DNA from: Pseudomonadota bacterium
GTDB lineage: Bacteria; Pseudomonadota; Gammaproteobacteria; Steroidobacterales; Steroidobacteraceae
DNA: 8,171 bases
NCBI GenBank assembly: GCA_016713725.1
Contig: JADJOO010000034.1
Coordinates: 1-8,171, forward strand
Direction of reading: 5' to 3'
The position numbers were made by a program, and so were the translations under genes. Under the pieces are notes generated by a model, which was not told the DNA's origin, did no database searches, and saw only the letters and a list, made by a program, of their open reading frames with translations. Positions 5,612 to 8,171 of the stretch are shown here, piece after piece. How positions within the stretch are numbered: position 1 is the stretch's first letter; the number at the start of each line of letters is the position of its first letter.

Positions 5612-5683
5612 TCTTGGTGCGTTGAGCGTGTCGCGCAGGCCGTTCTGCGTCATCGCCTCACGCGCTTAGTTGAGCCTCAATGC

Positions 5684-5872
5684 CTAGACCGGCGTATCGA
5701 TGGGCCGAACCAGCAGGGCCACGTCAATCGGACCCCAACTCGCCACGCGGAACCACCGGAATGTGTGCCCGCAGTTCCCGGCAGGGACGGCCAAGGCGGC
5801 GTGCGCGCCAGGCGCTGCGTCGTGGGAGGCCGCGAGACTGGGCGTGCAATGCCGGGCACGGCTTTCGCGACC
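5684..5872 (-). other. Probable 3' coding fragment of the upstream minus-strand gene
   Basis: Between TAA (5875-5873) and TAG (5686-5684) the minus strand has an open frame without a good start. It has high GC3 and ends NCGHTFRWFRVASWGPIDVALLVRPIDTPV in part. It ends about 75 bp before the terminator, where a gene end is expected. It may be the C-terminal part of the gene at 5886-6326, separated from it by an indel near 5870-5890. The alternative is non-coding sequence that is open by chance in GC-rich DNA. Confidence 0.35.
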
Positions 5873-5885
5873 TTAGGGGAGCGCA

Positions 5886-6326
5886 TCAAGGCAGCGCGGG
5901 CCCGGGCGCGGCACGGTCGAGCGGTGCCAAGGCGGTCCAGCGCTCTGGATCGAACCACGCGGCAAATCCGCCGCCCTGGAGCAGCACGAGACTGCCGGAC
6001 GGTTCACCCACAAGTCGCAGCTCCAGCACGGGTCCATCGCCGAGCGAGGCGACCAAATGGCCCAAGTGAAGCCCGCCGCCGGCGAGACTCGATCGGAGGA
6101 TGCGGACGGAGTGAATGGGAAGGTCGGCGAGGTACGCGAACCGCAACAAGGCAGCCAAGGCCTTGATGGCTGTCACGCGCGGCACCAGCGGGACCGCACG
6201 CGGATCGTCGAGGGAGGCGCGGCGAATGTCGATCGTCGGCCGCGCTTCGGGGCCGGCCGGGGCGAGAAGGAATGCCTGATACGCCCAGAGCGGCGCGTCA
6301 GGAACCAGGCTCTGGTGCAGAGTCAT
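5886..6326 (-). CDS. Uncharacterised protein
   Basis: 146 residues from ATG 6326; the frame is open back to about 6405 but without a better start, and no clear ribosome-binding site is seen. Codon use is strongly GC3-biased. The sequence runs TLHQSLVPDAPLWAYQAFLL, RPTIDIRRASLDDPRAVPLV, AALLRFAYLADLPIHSVRIL and GPVLELRLVGEPSGSLVLLQ, then AAWFDPERWTALAPL. It looks like a mixed alpha/beta soluble domain with no signal peptide or membrane helix. The last residues (DRAAPGPALP) look like off-frame sequence, and a coding-like frame continues to 5684, so the true product may be about 210 residues. It is transcribed divergently from the two-gene operon at 6572-7768. No family recognised. Confidence 0.5.
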   Translation of the reverse strand: MTLHQSLVPDAPLWAYQAFLLAPAGPEARPTIDIRRASLDDPRAVPLVPRVTAIKALAALLRFAYLADLPIHSVRILRSSLAGGGLHLGHLVASLGDGPVLELRLVGEPSGSLVLLQGGGFAAWFDPERWTALAPLDRAAPGPALP

Positions 6327-6379
6327 TGCCAGCCGGTGCCGCTGGAGCAGCAGTTGGCCAAAGGTGCAGAGAGAGAAAC

Positions 6380-6401
6380 GTCGTTGTGGGGTCGTTGTGG
6401 G
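6380..6401. repeat. Perfect 11-bp tandem duplication
   Basis: GTCGTTGTGGG occurs back to back at 6380-6390 and 6391-6401. It sits in the divergent intergenic region between the minus-strand gene at 6326 and the operon at 6572. It could be slippage or a tandem regulator site. Confidence 0.6.
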
Positions 6402-6541
6402 TCACGGAAGTCGATCACGCCTGCTGTTTTCAAAAGGCTATGGAGAGGAGCACGTTTACGCCGCACCATTGCTGCAGGAACGGTGCGTCAGTTCACAGTT
6501 CAGACGTTGGGCGTGTGGGGAAGGCCGTGCGACCGGATCGC

Positions 6542-6547
6542 TATACT
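6542..6547 (+). promoter_or_regulatory. -10 box of the two-gene operon
   Basis: TATACT (one mismatch from TATAAT) lies 24 bp before the ATG at 6572 in a GC-rich context. This predicts a short leader. No good -35 hexamer is present at 16-18 bp, so an activator may be needed. Confidence 0.45.
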
Positions 6548-6571
6548 GTCGGAAACACCCGAGCGCACAGG

Positions 6572-7027
6572 ATGCCCACTGGAAGCCTGACCCCCACGTT
6601 CGTGCCGGTGCTGGACGGACCGGCGGCGTTACCCGCCGACGAGTTGCGGTCATCTGTCGAGGCCCGGGTCCCGCGTCTGCTGCCAACGGCGGAGATGCGT
6701 GCGGCCAAGGGGCGGCTTGAACCGGTGCTCGACCCTCCGCTGCGGGACGAGGAGTGCTTGTCCATGAACGGATGGCTAGCGCCAGACGGTGCGCTCTACA
6801 GCTGCGGCTACAAGAGCCACGACCAGTTGTGCCGCGTGCTTGGGTTCGCGCATGAATCGGCGATCGAGCAGGCGGGATTCTGCAAGCTGACCAACCTCGA
6901 ATGGCTGGTATCGGCTCGATATTGTCCGCGGTCGCTCACCGACGCCCAATGGGCCACGATCGAGAGGTGGTACATGCGCAACGGGTTCGCTGAAACGCAT
7001 TTTCTGCGATTGACTGCCAGGTTATGA
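6572..7027 (+). CDS. Uncharacterised 151-aa protein with Cys-rich C-terminal module
   Basis: ATG 6572 was chosen because it follows the -10 box closely and begins MPTGSLTPTFVPVLDGP; the frame is open back to 6272, but that part has poor coding character. Residues 1-60 are Pro/Leu rich (ADELRSSVEARVPRLLPTAE). Residues 67-138 form a compact module: GWLAPDGALYSCGYKSHDQL, CRVLGF, AIEQAGFCKLTNLEWLVSA, then SLTDAQWATIERWYMRNGF. This order (W-L-x-P-D-G, Y-x-C-x-Y, a helix, x-G-x-x-K-L, L-T-x-x-Q) recalls small conserved modules of phage and plasmid hypothetical proteins; that is a remembered resemblance, not a match. Four Cys (78, 87, 104, 118) could bind metal. First gene of an apparent operon, 27 bp before the next. 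Undamaged, unlike the left half of the window. Confidence 0.65.
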   Translation: MPTGSLTPTFVPVLDGPAALPADELRSSVEARVPRLLPTAEMRAAKGRLEPVLDPPLRDEECLSMNGWLAPDGALYSCGYKSHDQLCRVLGFAHESAIEQAGFCKLTNLEWLVSARYCPRSLTDAQWATIERWYMRNGFAETHFLRLTARL

Positions 7028-7054
7028 GCGGTGGAACCGAAAGAGAAGGCGATG

Positions 7055-7768
7055 ATGAGTAGTGCCGAGCGATTGACCGATGTCGCCGCTGAGGGACGGA
7101 CGGGGCGACTCGTGATCCGGCGAACGGACATGCCGGGTGAGAACAAGTTGGCACTGATGCTCGCCGACGATGTCGATCGATCAGCGCCGGCGGGTCCGGT
7201 GTTTGGAGCAGGTATCGAGATCGAGGTGCTGGAGATCGTCATCCCAGAAGACGGTCCGCCGATCGTGCACCTCGGCGTCGTGGCCGGAGCGCAAGTTCGG
7301 ATAGAGCGGGAAGAGCGGCTGACGGCGACCCGCCTTCCGCAGACCGCGGCGGCGCAGACCGACCCAACGGATGAGGGCGACGAGGCGCCGGAGACCATGG
7401 ACCTCGACCGGCTTGAGGAGTGGATCAGCCGACGTCGCTCAGAGCTCACGGAGCGCGATGCGGTGGTGCGAAATCTTCGCGAGGAACTGCGGAAGGCGCG
7501 CGCCCGCGGTTACGCGCACCGGAACAACGACGGTCACGTACGATTCGAGATCCTGCAGAACGAGCAGCGGGTTCTCAATGAACAGCGGGGCCGCCTCAAA
7601 GAGCGGCTGTCGCGGGCGACCGCACAACTGAAGGAGCTGCGACGCCGGCGAAGCGAAGAGCGCCTGTCGGGTTTTCACGCGGCTTTCTACCGGGCGGCGC
7701 GGGCGGCCCTTCCGGCAGAACAGCTGACGACGCTGGAAAACGAGGCGGCCGCGGCCGTGGGCCGCTGA
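7055..7768 (+). CDS. Uncharacterised protein, beta-rich N-terminus and long coiled coil
   Basis: About 237 residues. ATG 7055 has GAGAAGG five bases upstream; ATG 7052 and GTG 7031 are in-frame alternatives. Residues 15-90 look like a beta-rich domain (RTGRLVIRRTDMPG, KLALMLADDV, GIEIEVLEIVIPEDG, GAQVRIEREERL). An acidic linker follows (QTDPTDEGDEAPETMD). Residues about 115-210 form a highly charged coiled coil (LDRLEEWISRRRSELTERDA; LRKARARG; QNEQRVLNEQRGRLKERL; LKELRRRRSEERLS). The tail is Ala-rich (LPAEQLTTLENEAAAAVGR). No signal peptide or membrane helix; likely a cytoplasmic dimer or filament-like adaptor. It follows the 151-aa gene by 27 bp and is almost certainly co-transcribed. No family recognised. 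Confidence 0.7.
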   Translation: MSSAERLTDVAAEGRTGRLVIRRTDMPGENKLALMLADDVDRSAPAGPVFGAGIEIEVLEIVIPEDGPPIVHLGVVAGAQVRIEREERLTATRLPQTAAAQTDPTDEGDEAPETMDLDRLEEWISRRRSELTERDAVVRNLREELRKARARGYAHRNNDGHVRFEILQNEQRVLNEQRGRLKERLSRATAQLKELRRRRSEERLSGFHAAFYRAARAALPAEQLTTLENEAAAAVGR

Positions 7769-7771
7769 GCC

Positions 7772-8095
7772 TCACTTAAACCCAAGGGCCTCATTCGATT
7801 GTGCGGCTCGGCAATCGTAGCTGCCCTTGATCGCAGCGTTGAAGTACCGACCCGTCGACTCCGCGGATCGCCAAGCGGACACCACGTCGGGGTGACACCG
7901 CAATAGCGGTAGTAGGTACCGTTCAAGCTCACTACGTTCTGTTTTTTGCTGCTGGCAAGAGCTCGAATCGACCGAGGCTGTGTGAAAACGCATGACGTTG
8001 CGCCGGGCGCTATCCTGCACTGCACTTTTCAGGCCCGTACGTCCCATGCTTCGCAGCTTCTGACACATCATTCTTGCAGAACCGAACGTACGCAA
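7772..8095 (-). CDS. Uncharacterised ORF beginning inside a MITE-like element
   Basis: Open for 107 residues from ATG 8095; shorter in-frame starts are 8071, 8068 and 7993. The best protein-like part is the C-terminus outside the element (SELERYLLPLLRCHPDVVSA, WRSAESTGRYFNAAIKGSYD). Every in-frame ATG falls in the inverted-repeat element 7977-8121, and the N-terminal residues (MRTFGSARMMCQKLRSMGRT) are encoded by it. The gene may therefore have been truncated by insertion and restarted from the element. It converges on the coiled-coil gene with only 3 bp between stops. Base composition is less GC-rich than its neighbours. No ribosome-binding site was convincing. Confidence 0.4.
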   Translation of the reverse strand: MRTFGSARMMCQKLRSMGRTGLKSAVQDSARRNVMRFHTASVDSSSCQQQKTERSELERYLLPLLRCHPDVVSAWRSAESTGRYFNAAIKGSYDCRAAQSNEALGFK

Positions 8096-8121
8096 AGTCG
8101 GTCTCGAGTTTTCACGCAGTC
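7977..8121. mobile_element. Possible 145-bp MITE with terminal inverted repeats
   Basis: The ends GGCTGTGTGAAAAC (7977-7990 region) and GTTTTCACGCAGTC (8108-8121) are inverted repeats matching at 12 of 14 positions. The immediately flanking 8-mers are TCGACCGA (7969-7976) and TCGACCCA (8122-8129), matching 7 of 8, as expected for an aged target-site duplication. The interior encodes no transposase. Eight-base duplications are made by several IS families (for example IS256, ISL3, IS1595); I do not assign one. Confidence 0.5.
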
Positions 8122-8171
8122 TCGACCCATTCCTGCCCGTGGCCGATTTCGCGGCGAACGACCGGTCTACC

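Noticed and set aside
5849..6166. Plus-strand XRE-like repressor (N-terminus FATLGERIKAARARA)
   Set aside because: Only about 15 residues resemble an XRE start; no helix-turn-helix follows, and it overlaps a minus-strand frame with better codon bias.
7687..8025. Alternative minus-strand ORF of 112 residues
   Set aside because: It runs antisense into the intact coiled-coil gene, and its sequence is less protein-like than the frame at 7772-8095.

Overview
The window is high-GC (roughly 60% or more by eye) with proteobacterial gene style: GTG and TTG starts, strong GC3 bias and Rho-independent hairpins. Gene content suggests the accessory DNA (plasmid or island) of a Burkholderia-like beta-proteobacterium. 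The taxon is inference from composition and family resemblance; nothing here proves it. There are no rRNA or tRNA genes and no CRISPR array.

The left part (about 1-4010) is a graveyard of toxin and antitoxin genes. On the minus strand, abiEi (antitoxin and repressor) overlaps abiEii (nucleotidyltransferase toxin, running off the left edge). Upstream of abiEi lies a promoter with two 11-bp operator-like repeats spaced 32 bp. Next, also on the minus strand, is a VapB/VapC pair. A gene-poor gap (2009-2832) follows. It holds a doubtful small membrane ORF, a terminator, and a mirror-symmetric array of six CTATAAA...GCCGCTG repeats. The array abuts a plus-strand Fic-family gene that has many single-base indels and has lost its HPFx(D/E)GNGR catalytic core.

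The middle part (4160-5540) has a broken 5' fragment of methylglyoxal synthase (mgsA). Convergent with it is a frameshifted response-regulator-like gene with a coiled-coil tail. A small unknown minus-strand ORF follows, and a clear minus-strand terminator separates it from the next unit.

The right part (5680-8171) looks healthier. It has one unknown minus-strand gene, possibly broken near its 3' end. Divergent from it is an apparently intact two-gene plus-strand operon of unknown function: a 151-aa protein with a Cys-rich C-terminal module, and a coiled-coil protein of about 237 aa. Three bases beyond that operon, a convergent minus-strand ORF starts inside what looks like a 145-bp MITE with terminal inverted repeats and an imperfect 8-bp target duplication.

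The dominant theme is many single-nucleotide indels in the left 5 kb, often compensating so that a long frame stays open. This could be real decay or poor indel accuracy in the source assembly. The intact right-hand genes argue mildly for real decay. Family calls come from reading translations against remembered family patterns; no search was run.
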